A DNA stretch of 42,640 nt from a virus. Position 1 is the first letter of the stretch. The number at the start of each line of letters is the position of its first letter. The stretch is from IMG/VR virus record IMGVR_UViG_3300023297_000022, positions 1-42,640 of that record, one strand, 5' to 3'. Shown here one piece after another: positions 21,728 to 30,588 of the stretch. The notes below the pieces were generated by a model, which saw only the letters and a program-made list of their open reading frames with translations, searched no databases and was not told the DNA's origin. The position numbers and the translations under genes were made by a program.

Positions 21728-24700
21728 TACATATAGTAAATTAAGAGGGTTAGCACTTTCAGCAGTAGAATTGAAAGCCTTAACTAATTGGCCCGATGCT
21801 CTTATCGAGGATTACTTAAATATCCTTAATAGTCTATTAACTATATCTGAAGCTGTTGATGTTGTAATTGACAGGCTACTTGAAGAAACTGAAACTGGTT
21901 TTACAGATGGTTCAATTCCATTCGTATCGGGTGGTTTTTTAGTCGAAGATAACACCAATCTATTTTGGGATACAGTCACAGAGATTCTGAACGCTAAAGC
22001 TATTATCTTGTCAGATGCGACAGCGACAAGAATGCTGTCTACAAACGCCAGTAATGGTGTTGTGAGTGTTGCGGACTTATCAGCTTGGGTAGGCGGAACT
22101 GCTAATCAAGTATCTATCACAGACGATGGAGACGGCACAATAACGCTTTCAACTCCACAAGATACCCACACTGATGCTGATGTTGAATTCGATTCTGCCA
22201 CATTAGATGATTTAACGGCTTCTTCGTTAGTCTCTTCAGATGCTACTAAAAAACTAGTAAGTATTGCGATTTTATCAGCTTGGATCGCAGGGACGGCAAA
22301 TCAGATAACAGTAACAGATGATGGTGATGGTACAGTCACATTATCTACCCCACAAGATATAGACACTGGTGCAAATGTAACATTTTCAAGTATAAATTCA
22401 GCATATATACAACAGGTTGCAACGGGGAATATTAGCGTTGGTTCTTCGACTACTATGGACAGCTTAACTACTGGGAATATTAATACTGTTGTCGGTGCTG
22501 GTGGAACTGGAAGTGGTCTTACTGAAGGAAACGGGAACGTCTTGATGGGTTACAGCACTGGAAATGCTTTATCAACTGCTGATAATAATATAATAATCGG
22601 ACGGAATGCAGGAACTCAACAAGAAACCACTGAAAATTCAGTAATGATAGGTTATGGGGTCGGACAATCTGCAACAGATACTCAACGTGCTACTTATGTC
22701 GGATATGGATCCGGGTCTATTATCCAGGGGAACGCAAATACCTTTATCGGATATGATTCAGGGTATGGACATTTTCCAGTTTCGGGAACGGCAGATGGAA
22801 CAACTGCAAGTCATTTAATAGATTCAACTAATGCTTTTTTAACAAATGGTATTGTTAAGAGCAATATGGTTATCCAAAACACAACGGATGACACCGAGAC
22901 TACCGTAGATTCTGTTGCAGATGGAGACTTAACCTTAAATGCTGATATATTTGTGTCGGGTGAAAACTATACTATTGTAACAGCTGGAGCGAATTATAAT
23001 GTTGGTATAGGTAGAAAAACCCTCTATGAGATAACCGATGGAGCTTATAATTTAGCTGGTGGAAATGGTGCTGGCTTAGATTTAAGACACGGTTCAGATA
23101 ATGTTTTATTGGGCGCAGATTCTGGCGCAGAGTTAACCGATGAATCCCATGATATATTTCTTGGTTATAGATCAGGTGCAAAACACGCACTTGGTAGCCG
23201 ATTAATAATAGATTCTTATACAAGAGTAAGCCAAGCAGAAGAAATCACAAGTGCTATTTTATACGGTGTTATGTCCGCAACTACGGCTAATCAAACACTA
23301 GGAATAAATGCAGATACAACAATCACCGATGATCTTAATGTTGAAGGAAGTATATCTGTTGGAACAGATGCGCCATTGTTCGGGTTTTATGATGAAGGTG
23401 ATATATTTGCAAACGGAAATATAAAGGCCATGAAAGGCTTATTTTCCGAATCCGCTAAATATGGTGCAGGGTTAGAAATATCAAACAACGCTTTAACTGC
23501 TACATATTCAAATGTACTTCATAACGATGCAACACTAACTGCATTGACACAAACTATCACGGATTCACACGCTTCTTTTACTGATTCTTTTATTGGGCAA
23601 TTTATTAAGATTTTAGCATCAACTCCTGATTATACCGAGGCAACTGGCGAAATCGTGGCTGTACCAAGCGGAACGACCTTAATAGTAAGCATGGCTACTG
23701 CTGGCGGTGATGCTATTGTTGATGCAAACGCCATGACTTTTGTTGTATATCCACAACCGAATTTCTTTGTTGGTGATAATGGTGATATCCACGCGAGCGT
23801 AGGAATTGACAAAGACGCTTCATTTAAGATCAGCTCCCCACATGGGAAAAACGATCACTCTGTCCACGCTGTTGTAACCGCAGGGGTCGCAGGACATACA
23901 GGAATTGATTTAGAAATAGACGCTGGTATTTATGGCGGGGTTTCAGGATATGGGCTTAATTATGATGCAACTGGATTTGTTGAGGATACACCCGGTACTG
24001 GTATTAACATGGTTATTGATAATGCAGGAGCAACGGGTGGAGATTTACACGGCATAGATGTTGCTGTATCTGACACGGCTAATACAGATATGGAGACAGT
24101 TGCAGTTGGAACACACGCTGGTGTTGAGGTTATCCATCAACATTTAGGGGATACAGCAGCTATAACGAAGGCATATATAACAGATACTTCAGCGACCATA
24201 ACCGCTACAACTATAGCCTTTAATGATGCCGGACCCGATACTATAACAGATAGTGGTAATGGTTTTGTAGCCGCTGGATTCGTAGCTGGACAGGTCATTG
24301 TGGTAACGGGTGATTCAGATAACAACGGAACTTATACCATAGCAACAGCCGCCGCCAATGTAATAACACTAGAAGCCGGAGATACCTTGTCGGACGAACT
24401 TGCAGGTGATTCTGTCACAATTACATCGACATTTAGAGATACTACAACTGCTTTCGGTTCTTCTGGAACAAATGTTGAAATGTTTTCCTCAGACAATGAC
24501 TTTATTTTAATCGCTTCAACTGCGGTTTTTGATGAAATAAATTCATTACTTTCTATTGATTCTAGTACAACAATTAGACCAACCTTTTCATTCTCTGTTG
24601 CTGGCGGAACATGGACGGCCTTCACCCCGTCTGACGACAGTAGTGGTTTTCAGAATAGCGGTACTATTAGATTTGATAGTGATAATTACGCTACATGGGG

Positions 24701-25010
24701 ACTCCAGACCATCAACGATGTTACAGGCGCAGTAGGCGCAACGGGGTATTATTGGATTAGGATAAAGAGGAGAAGAAATAATGTCGCTGTACCCCCGACT
24801 GAAAGCACTATTAAGATAACCAAGTTAGGATCTTTTCATTCATGGGATGAAGAGGGCAGACTTGGTATTAAGACTTTTAACCAGGCTACAGAACCAACGA
24901 CTACTGATATCCCAGCTGGCAAGTTTTGTTTCTGGACAGACACAGACGATTCAAGTTTATGGATTTGTTATAATCATGGTGGAACTGTCAAAACAACGGA
25001 AATGACATGA
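21720..25010 (+). CDS. Giant tail needle/fibre protein at the gp26 position, 1096 aa
   Basis: N-terminal 100 residues ('WPDALIEDYLNILNSLL...VVIDRLLEE', 'FVSGGFLVEDNTNLFWD') resemble virion-attachment domains of podovirus fibres. Then come two copies of a 'LSAWVGGTANQ...TDDGDGT.TLSTPQD' module, a left-handed beta-roll/trimeric repeat region ('NVLMGYSTGNA', 'NIIIGRNAGTQ', 'SVMIGYGVGQS', 'ATYVGYGSGSI', 'NTFIGYDSGYG'), Ig-like modules, and a C-terminal domain. P22 has the short gp26 needle (233 aa) here, so this is a much larger replacement; host-receptor contact likely. Confidence 0.65.
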   Translation: MADTYSKLRGLALSAVELKALTNWPDALIEDYLNILNSLLTISEAVDVVIDRLLEETETGFTDGSIPFVSGGFLVEDNTNLFWDTVTEILNAKAIILSDATATRMLSTNASNGVVSVADLSAWVGGTANQVSITDDGDGTITLSTPQDTHTDADVEFDSATLDDLTASSLVSSDATKKLVSIAILSAWIAGTANQITVTDDGDGTVTLSTPQDIDTGANVTFSSINSAYIQQVATGNISVGSSTTMDSLTTGNINTVVGAGGTGSGLTEGNGNVLMGYSTGNALSTADNNIIIGRNAGTQQETTENSVMIGYGVGQSATDTQRATYVGYGSGSIIQGNANTFIGYDSGYGHFPVSGTADGTTASHLIDSTNAFLTNGIVKSNMVIQNTTDDTETTVDSVADGDLTLNADIFVSGENYTIVTAGANYNVGIGRKTLYEITDGAYNLAGGNGAGLDLRHGSDNVLLGADSGAELTDESHDIFLGYRSGAKHALGSRLIIDSYTRVSQAEEITSAILYGVMSATTANQTLGINADTTITDDLNVEGSISVGTDAPLFGFYDEGDIFANGNIKAMKGLFSESAKYGAGLEISNNALTATYSNVLHNDATLTALTQTITDSHASFTDSFIGQFIKILASTPDYTEATGEIVAVPSGTTLIVSMATAGGDAIVDANAMTFVVYPQPNFFVGDNGDIHASVGIDKDASFKISSPHGKNDHSVHAVVTAGVAGHTGIDLEIDAGIYGGVSGYGLNYDATGFVEDTPGTGINMVIDNAGATGGDLHGIDVAVSDTANTDMETVAVGTHAGVEVIHQHLGDTAAITKAYITDTSATITATTIAFNDAGPDTITDSGNGFVAAGFVAGQVIVVTGDSDNNGTYTIATAAANVITLEAGDTLSDELAGDSVTITSTFRDTTTAFGSSGTNVEMFSSDNDFILIASTAVFDEINSLLSIDSSTTIRPTFSFSVAGGTWTAFTPSDDSSGFQNSGTIRFDSDNYATWGLQTINDVTGAVGATGYYWIRIKRRRNNVAVPPTESTIKITKLGSFHSWDEEGRLGIKTFNQATEPTTTDIPAGKFCFWTDTDDSSLWICYNHGGTVKTTEMT

Positions 25011-25450
25011 TAAAATTCTATGAATATAGCGGTGATTTAATGGGATTACCCACAAGCAAAGATCATATTAATTTTAGGTGGAATAACCCAGATTGTAAGG
25101 TACTGTTTTCAACGGCAAGACAGGGTAATGCAATTAGTTGCCATTTGGCAAGCGACAAAAAAGGTTTAAGAATGTTAATAATATCAATGCACGAATTTGC
25201 CCAGTTTTTATTTTCTACTTATGGGTGGTGCGAGATGTTATTTGCAAAGACTAATATTAATTCAATTAAAAAATTAAACGAGAAGTTCGGTTTTAGATCA
25301 ATCGGCACAATAGGAGAGTGCGATATTTATATACTACCTAAACAGGTTTATTATTCTGATAATAATACAAAGAAGTTTATAAAGGGCGTTGCGTTGGTAG
25401 CTCTTAAAAAGAAGATAGAGGGAGATTTGTTATGGCAGAATCAGCAATAG
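25007..25450 (+). CDS. GNAT-fold protein at the P22 gp14 position
   Basis: 147 aa. 'AISCHLASDKKGLRMLIISMHEFAQFLF' and 'KTNINSIKKLNEKFGFRSIGTIGECDIY' follow the acetyltransferase core, the last being the usual substrate-side strand/helix. Catalytic activity unproven; the Gly-rich acetyl-CoA loop is weak. In P22 gene 14 here assists ejection-protein assembly. ATGA-coupled to the fibre gene. Confidence 0.55.
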   Translation: MIKFYEYSGDLMGLPTSKDHINFRWNNPDCKVLFSTARQGNAISCHLASDKKGLRMLIISMHEFAQFLFSTYGWCEMLFAKTNINSIKKLNEKFGFRSIGTIGECDIYILPKQVYYSDNNTKKFIKGVALVALKKKIEGDLLWQNQQ

Positions 25451-26337
25451 GAGCAATAGGAGCAATAGGTGGTGGATTACTCGCTAAAAACTCAGCAGAC
25501 AAGGCTAATAAGTCAGCCAAACACGCAGCCGAAAGACAAATGGCTTATGAACAACAGGCTATTGATTATTTAAAACAGCAAGAGGAAGTTCCAACTCAGT
25601 ATAGGGAAGGGGCATTAAATCGACTTGGCAGTGTTTATGGAATTGAGAGTGTAACACCTGAAATAGATACAAATGAACTTATAGGGAGCTTAGGTTTTGA
25701 TTGGGCCGGTTCAAACGCACTTCGGCTGAGTCCAGACTTTAATAACCTTCTACAAGATTTACAATCAGGAAAATATGATAAAGACACAAATATAAACGAT
25801 CTAATTGACAAGATACAAGGACACGATAAATACACAACTGGTCAAGCTGGAGAAACTTGGAAACAAAATTTAAAAGGCTCACCAGAAATACAAACACTTT
25901 TAAGCGATTTACTTGCTGGTGAAAAGTATGGTGCTAAGGATTATGGCGGTCAACAAGGGTTAATCGACGATGCTAGAAACTCTCCGCTTTATGGTGCAAT
26001 TATGGGCGGTCAAAAAGAAGGTGAAGAGGCAATAATGCGAAACGCCTCTATGACTGGTGGTTTAAGGTCTGGTAACGTTCAAGAAAATCTATATGATTAC
26101 AATACACAATTATCTAATCAAGCATTATTACAGTCATACGATCAACAATTGCAAGGCTTGCAGGGGCTAGCTAATTTACCTTCTAATGCAAACGCAATAG
26201 CCTCACAATATGGTAATATGGGAGATTCTGCATATTCAGGAACGCTCATGAAGGGCCAGACAAGACAGGCTGGAACTGAGGGAATAATGAGTGGAATAAT
26301 GGGTGGCGCTAAGATGGGTATGAGTTTATTTGGTTAA
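25432..26337 (+). CDS. Ejection (DNA transfer) protein at the P22 gp7 position
   Basis: 301 aa. N-terminus 'AIGAIGAIGGGLLAKNSADKANKSAKHAAERQMAYEQQAIDYLK' (Gly-rich hydrophobic, then helix) is characteristic of small internal virion/DNA transfer proteins; Gly/Gln-rich thereafter and Met/Gly-rich C-terminus. Likely injected with DNA to help build the trans-envelope channel. GAGGGAG site upstream. Confidence 0.7.
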   Translation: MAESAIGAIGAIGGGLLAKNSADKANKSAKHAAERQMAYEQQAIDYLKQQEEVPTQYREGALNRLGSVYGIESVTPEIDTNELIGSLGFDWAGSNALRLSPDFNNLLQDLQSGKYDKDTNINDLIDKIQGHDKYTTGQAGETWKQNLKGSPEIQTLLSDLLAGEKYGAKDYGGQQGLIDDARNSPLYGAIMGGQKEGEEAIMRNASMTGGLRSGNVQENLYDYNTQLSNQALLQSYDQQLQGLQGLANLPSNANAIASQYGNMGDSAYSGTLMKGQTRQAGTEGIMSGIMGGAKMGMSLFG

Positions 26338-26359
26338 TAATTTTTATAGGAGTAACACA

Positions 26360-27772
26360 ATGAGATCTAATATACCTTTTATTCAACCAGCAGATATTGG
26401 CGGTGCTTTGTCTGGTTTTGCTGACACTTTAAATAAACGTTCAGACGCTCGAAGAGAACAGGTAGAGGAACAAAGAAAACAAGGGATAAGACAAGACCTA
26501 TCGAGAGATTTAGAAGAAGAAAACTATGAGAACATATATAAGACAATGGCTGTTGAACCTTGGGCGGTGGATGAATTTAAGAAGGTTGACAAATTTAAAA
26601 ATGATAAAACTAAAAAGGCCAGAGGTGATGCGCTTCTAAAAATTCTTATGGGTGGTGAAGCTACCCCGGCCATAGCTGAACTTGTGGGCGTAATCCATAC
26701 AGAGGGTGGAACTGTTGAAGATACTGCTGTTGTTGGTAATAATGCTATGCAAGCAGATAAAGCTAAAGCCGCTGGCAATATCGAAGAAAAGGCAAAGTAT
26801 GATAAAAAGGTAATGGATGCCGTAGAATTTGAATATTCAAAGATGTTTGGTGTAGATAAAATGTTGAAATTAAGAAAGGCGAGGTCTGGTGGTATTGGTG
26901 TAGACGGCAAAGAAAAAAAAGAATACTCTCCATCTCCTTTAAAAAAATCAATAAATGAGCGACAAGAATACATAGATGCTGGCATGTCAGAAGATGATCC
27001 GATAATGCAAGCGTATGACAAGGTTATAACCGGAGTTGACAAAAGCCCTTTAATATTTACACCAAAACAACTTGATCTCTTGGGTGTTCTTTATTCTAAA
27101 ACGGGGAAAGTTCCATCATTGGGACGTGGGCAGGCAGCAACAAGGGCAAAACAAGAAGTTGTGGCGAGGGGCGCAGCATATCAATTAAGAGAAGAGGGTT
27201 TCGGAGAATATGTTGATAAGGGTATTGAATCAGGGATGAGTCCTGTTGACGCTGCCATGTCTATGCTTGGCGACATAACAGACACCAAGGCCATCCAAGG
27301 TTCATTGAATTTTCTTGATAAACAATTAAGTTCAATGGGTAGTTTTGTTACTAATTTAAATTCACAAGTTGATAAAGTCCATGAATTATCAAAGGATTTA
27401 AAAACATTTGACACTAGATTACTTAATATTCCATTAAGAAAATTAAGGGGAAGGCTAAGGGGTAGCCCCATTCAGGCTAAATATGACATGTATTTAACTG
27501 AAATTGAATCAGAAATAGGTAAACTTGCAACGGGTTCAACGGGTTCTGTTTCTGAATTGTCGGTAGGTGCACAAGAAAAATGGAGTTTTATACATGATAA
27601 AAACTTAAGTGTTCAGGGTATGATGGAATTACTTGAAGAAACTAAAAAGGCCGCAAATTTTAGAGTTGAAAGTGTACAGGGTCAACTTAATAAAACAAGG
27701 GCAAGAATGAGGTCTGAGAACAGGGATTTTAAACAAGAGAAAGCAACTTCCGACCCATTGGGGATTAGATAA
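26360..27772 (+). CDS. Ejection protein at the P22 gp20 position
   Basis: 470 aa, matching P22 gp20 (471) in size and position. Starts 'MRSNIPFIQPADIGGALSGFADTLNKRSDARREQVEEQRKQ', then largely helical and charged. Start at 26360 behind TAGGAG, instead of an ATG at 26330. Its stop overlaps the next start (TAATG). Confidence 0.7.
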   Translation: MRSNIPFIQPADIGGALSGFADTLNKRSDARREQVEEQRKQGIRQDLSRDLEEENYENIYKTMAVEPWAVDEFKKVDKFKNDKTKKARGDALLKILMGGEATPAIAELVGVIHTEGGTVEDTAVVGNNAMQADKAKAAGNIEEKAKYDKKVMDAVEFEYSKMFGVDKMLKLRKARSGGIGVDGKEKKEYSPSPLKKSINERQEYIDAGMSEDDPIMQAYDKVITGVDKSPLIFTPKQLDLLGVLYSKTGKVPSLGRGQAATRAKQEVVARGAAYQLREEGFGEYVDKGIESGMSPVDAAMSMLGDITDTKAIQGSLNFLDKQLSSMGSFVTNLNSQVDKVHELSKDLKTFDTRLLNIPLRKLRGRLRGSPIQAKYDMYLTEIESEIGKLATGSTGSVSELSVGAQEKWSFIHDKNLSVQGMMELLEETKKAANFRVESVQGQLNKTRARMRSENRDFKQEKATSDPLGIR

Positions 27773-30588
27773 TGTTACCAGAAATTGAAAAATTCAGGTC
27801 TAAATATCCAGATTATAATGATCTTGATGATACTGCTCTTGCAACCATGTTGGGAGAGAAATACCCAGACAATTATGGTGATTTGGTTGGTAAGGTTAGA
27901 CAGCAGTCTCAAGATAAATTTGCTGGCGATTTACCATCAAAAACACGTGAGCCGGGTTATGTTATAGATACAGAAAGAAAGCAACTATTACTTAATGAAT
28001 TAAATAGACGTGAAAATATAAAATCAGACAAACCGGGTATGCTTGATTATTTAATGGAAATAATGAGTACCAACCCAACAGAGGCTATTTCTGGTATGCT
28101 TTCAGGCGAGTCAATGAAAGAGCAAACTAAACTTCATGATGCTATGCCAGTTAATGATGCTTTAATAGGCGGTGCTGATGCAGGGTTAACGGTGGGTAAT
28201 ATGCTATTAACTGAGGGTGTGGCTGGTATTGCTGGAACTGCCAAGGCTGTTACTTCGGGTGCAGATGAGGCTGGGAAGACAATTGAGGGTATTCGTGGAG
28301 CCTTAGAATATGAGCCTAAATCAGAGTCAGGGAAGAAGGTTCTTGATAGTGTTGGTAAAATGATGGAAAGACCCGTTGAGGTTATAGGTGGTGCAGTTAA
28401 CAAAATAGCTGATACAGCATATGAGGTGGGTGGCCCTAAAGTTGGGCCTTATCTGGGTGCAGGTGTTAAGACTTTAGCTGTTGCAATCCCTGAGATGCTT
28501 CAACTTGGCGGTACTCTTTTTGCTAAAAAACTATTTTTAAGAAAGATATTAAATAAGGCAAAGGTTACTGATTTAATTGATAATGCCGGGATGCTCAAGA
28601 AAGAAATATCCGGTGCTACAAGGTCGGCTGGTATTCCAGATGAAGAAGTCCTGAAACTATTACCAAGAGAAGCCACAGAACAAACAGCAAGGGCTAAACT
28701 ATTTGAAGAGTCTGGTGTTCGTGCTTCAAAGGGTGAAATATCAAGAGATTACAAACAGTTGTCTAAAGAACAGAGATTATTTGAGTCATCTGAGGATTCA
28801 TCCGCAGAACCATTCAGACAGTTTAAACTTAAACAATCTGAAGATATTAAGAAAAAACTTGATGATTCTTTCGGGGTTGGTTTTTCTAAAGAGGAATCCG
28901 GGCAACTTGTTCAGGAAGCTCTTGAGGGTCGTAAAGATATGTTGTGGAGTGAGAAACAAGAGCTTTATGATTTGGCTGCAACTAATATAAAAGAAAAGGG
29001 TTATAAAGATGTTCCTATATTTATTGACGATATTAAAGAGACCTTGCCAGACGCAAAGAGACTAAGGGATTTAAACCGTTCCTCTGACGGCAAGGCCGGT
29101 GCTGTAATGGATACTTTGGCTGAATACGGTGTAATTGATGCCACTGAAGATATGATTAAAAGGGGTATAGAACCAGAGATATTGTCTATCGATAATTATT
29201 CATCTTTAGACCAAGCACTTAACAGATTGTATAAATCTGACACATCTGGTGCTGTATCAATAATAACAAGACCCGTTCAGAAAGCATTGCAAAAAGAAGT
29301 TGATGAAATGGGTAGTGCTTTTGAAAAGGCTGGATTATCTAAAGATGTGACTGACCCATTGAAGGGTAAACCCCGTAGAATAAAAACCAAAGACCCCCTA
29401 GCCAAAGAAGCCAGAAAGTATAAGAGTGCTGAGGAGTTTGTTAATAATAAGTTGCCAGATAGTGAGTATGTTACGGTTTATCATAAAACTGACTCCCCAA
29501 TAGAGGATTTTGGTAAAAAACCAATTTATTCTAAAGAAAATGCGGGTGAATTATTTGTTAGTAATAGGCCCACTGGACAGGCTGAAGGTTATGGAAAAAA
29601 TACTTTGGAATTAAGGGTAAAAAAGAATAAGTTAGAAATAGATGATGAGTTCCCAAGCGGTGAAGAACATTACACCATTGATACAAAAGAGGCTGATAAG
29701 GCATTAAAAACAAAAGCCCAACTAACAGAAACATGGAACAAAGCACAAAAGGGTAAGACAGCAACAAGGTATAAAGACCCCAAAGGATTTGCAGAGAGTA
29801 AAAAAGAAGTACAGAAAGAACCCGTTAAAGATAAACCAATGATGGGCTTTAAAGATCTGAAAAAAGATGTTATTGAACCATTACAAAAAGCAAAAGAAAC
29901 GGTCAGACAATTAAAGACTGAATTTGACCCTAAAAGTTTAACGGGTAAACTGATAGACACAAAGAAAAACAGTGCTGTACAGGTTATTGAAGCATCCAAA
30001 GTATATGATAAATTATCATCTAGGGCAACACCGATTGAAGATGTTAGAAAGGTTGTTAATTCTCTGAGTAAATCCGGCAAGAATGGTAAAAAGGCATTAG
30101 CATCTTTACAATCAACCACAATCCTTGACCTGATGGAAGCTGGTTTTAAAACACAATCAAAAGAAGTAAGTGGAGTACCAATATTTAATTCACCTAAATT
30201 TAAGAAACGAGTTGAGGCGATAGGACAAGACAAACTTGATGTTATCTTTAGGAATAACCGTGAATCATTAAGGGCTATTAGGAATATTGATAAAATTGCT
30301 TCAGACTTAATATATCCTGCTGGTTCTGTACCAAAAGGATCATCAACATACATGCTTGATTTCTTTAACAAGATGGGGCTTACAGCGGTTGCTGGTAAAA
30401 TGGGTGGTCATTTATTGATGGAAGTACTTAAGAAAATAGTTGAACCTGTTACATCTGGTGTTTCAGCAAGGCAAGCACAGAAAGTTTCACCACAAGTTGT
30501 AAAAATTAAGTCAATGGTTTCCGAACATTACCCCGGATTATTTGGGGCATTAATAGGGTCTAAATCACTAGAAAAGGAAAAGAAATGA
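27772..30588 (+). CDS. Large ejection protein at the P22 gp16 position with ART-like insert
   Basis: 938 aa (P22 gp16: 609). N-terminus 'LPEIEKFRSKYPDYNDLDDTALATMLGEKYPD' is typical of internal virion proteins; hydrophobic stretches near residues 140-165 and 224-250 could insert in the membrane. Residues about 566-650 contain 'YVTVYHKTDSPIEDFG', '...ELFVSNRPTGQAEGYG' and 'LELRVKKNKLEIDDE', resembling ADP-ribosyltransferase-like domains of polyvalent phage proteins (YHxT, FVSxxPxxAxxYG). If real, the enzyme would be injected with DNA. ATGA-coupled to the tailspike gene. Confidence 0.65.
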   Translation: MLPEIEKFRSKYPDYNDLDDTALATMLGEKYPDNYGDLVGKVRQQSQDKFAGDLPSKTREPGYVIDTERKQLLLNELNRRENIKSDKPGMLDYLMEIMSTNPTEAISGMLSGESMKEQTKLHDAMPVNDALIGGADAGLTVGNMLLTEGVAGIAGTAKAVTSGADEAGKTIEGIRGALEYEPKSESGKKVLDSVGKMMERPVEVIGGAVNKIADTAYEVGGPKVGPYLGAGVKTLAVAIPEMLQLGGTLFAKKLFLRKILNKAKVTDLIDNAGMLKKEISGATRSAGIPDEEVLKLLPREATEQTARAKLFEESGVRASKGEISRDYKQLSKEQRLFESSEDSSAEPFRQFKLKQSEDIKKKLDDSFGVGFSKEESGQLVQEALEGRKDMLWSEKQELYDLAATNIKEKGYKDVPIFIDDIKETLPDAKRLRDLNRSSDGKAGAVMDTLAEYGVIDATEDMIKRGIEPEILSIDNYSSLDQALNRLYKSDTSGAVSIITRPVQKALQKEVDEMGSAFEKAGLSKDVTDPLKGKPRRIKTKDPLAKEARKYKSAEEFVNNKLPDSEYVTVYHKTDSPIEDFGKKPIYSKENAGELFVSNRPTGQAEGYGKNTLELRVKKNKLEIDDEFPSGEEHYTIDTKEADKALKTKAQLTETWNKAQKGKTATRYKDPKGFAESKKEVQKEPVKDKPMMGFKDLKKDVIEPLQKAKETVRQLKTEFDPKSLTGKLIDTKKNSAVQVIEASKVYDKLSSRATPIEDVRKVVNSLSKSGKNGKKALASLQSTTILDLMEAGFKTQSKEVSGVPIFNSPKFKKRVEAIGQDKLDVIFRNNRESLRAIRNIDKIASDLIYPAGSVPKGSSTYMLDFFNKMGLTAVAGKMGGHLLMEVLKKIVEPVTSGVSARQAQKVSPQVVKIKSMVSEHYPGLFGALIGSKSLEKEKK

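Noticed and set aside
26524-27042. Long minus-strand frames inside virion genes (for example 26524-27042, 29670-30371)
   Set aside because: Shadows of clearly coding plus-strand genes; Ser/Leu/Pro-rich translations without ribosome sites.
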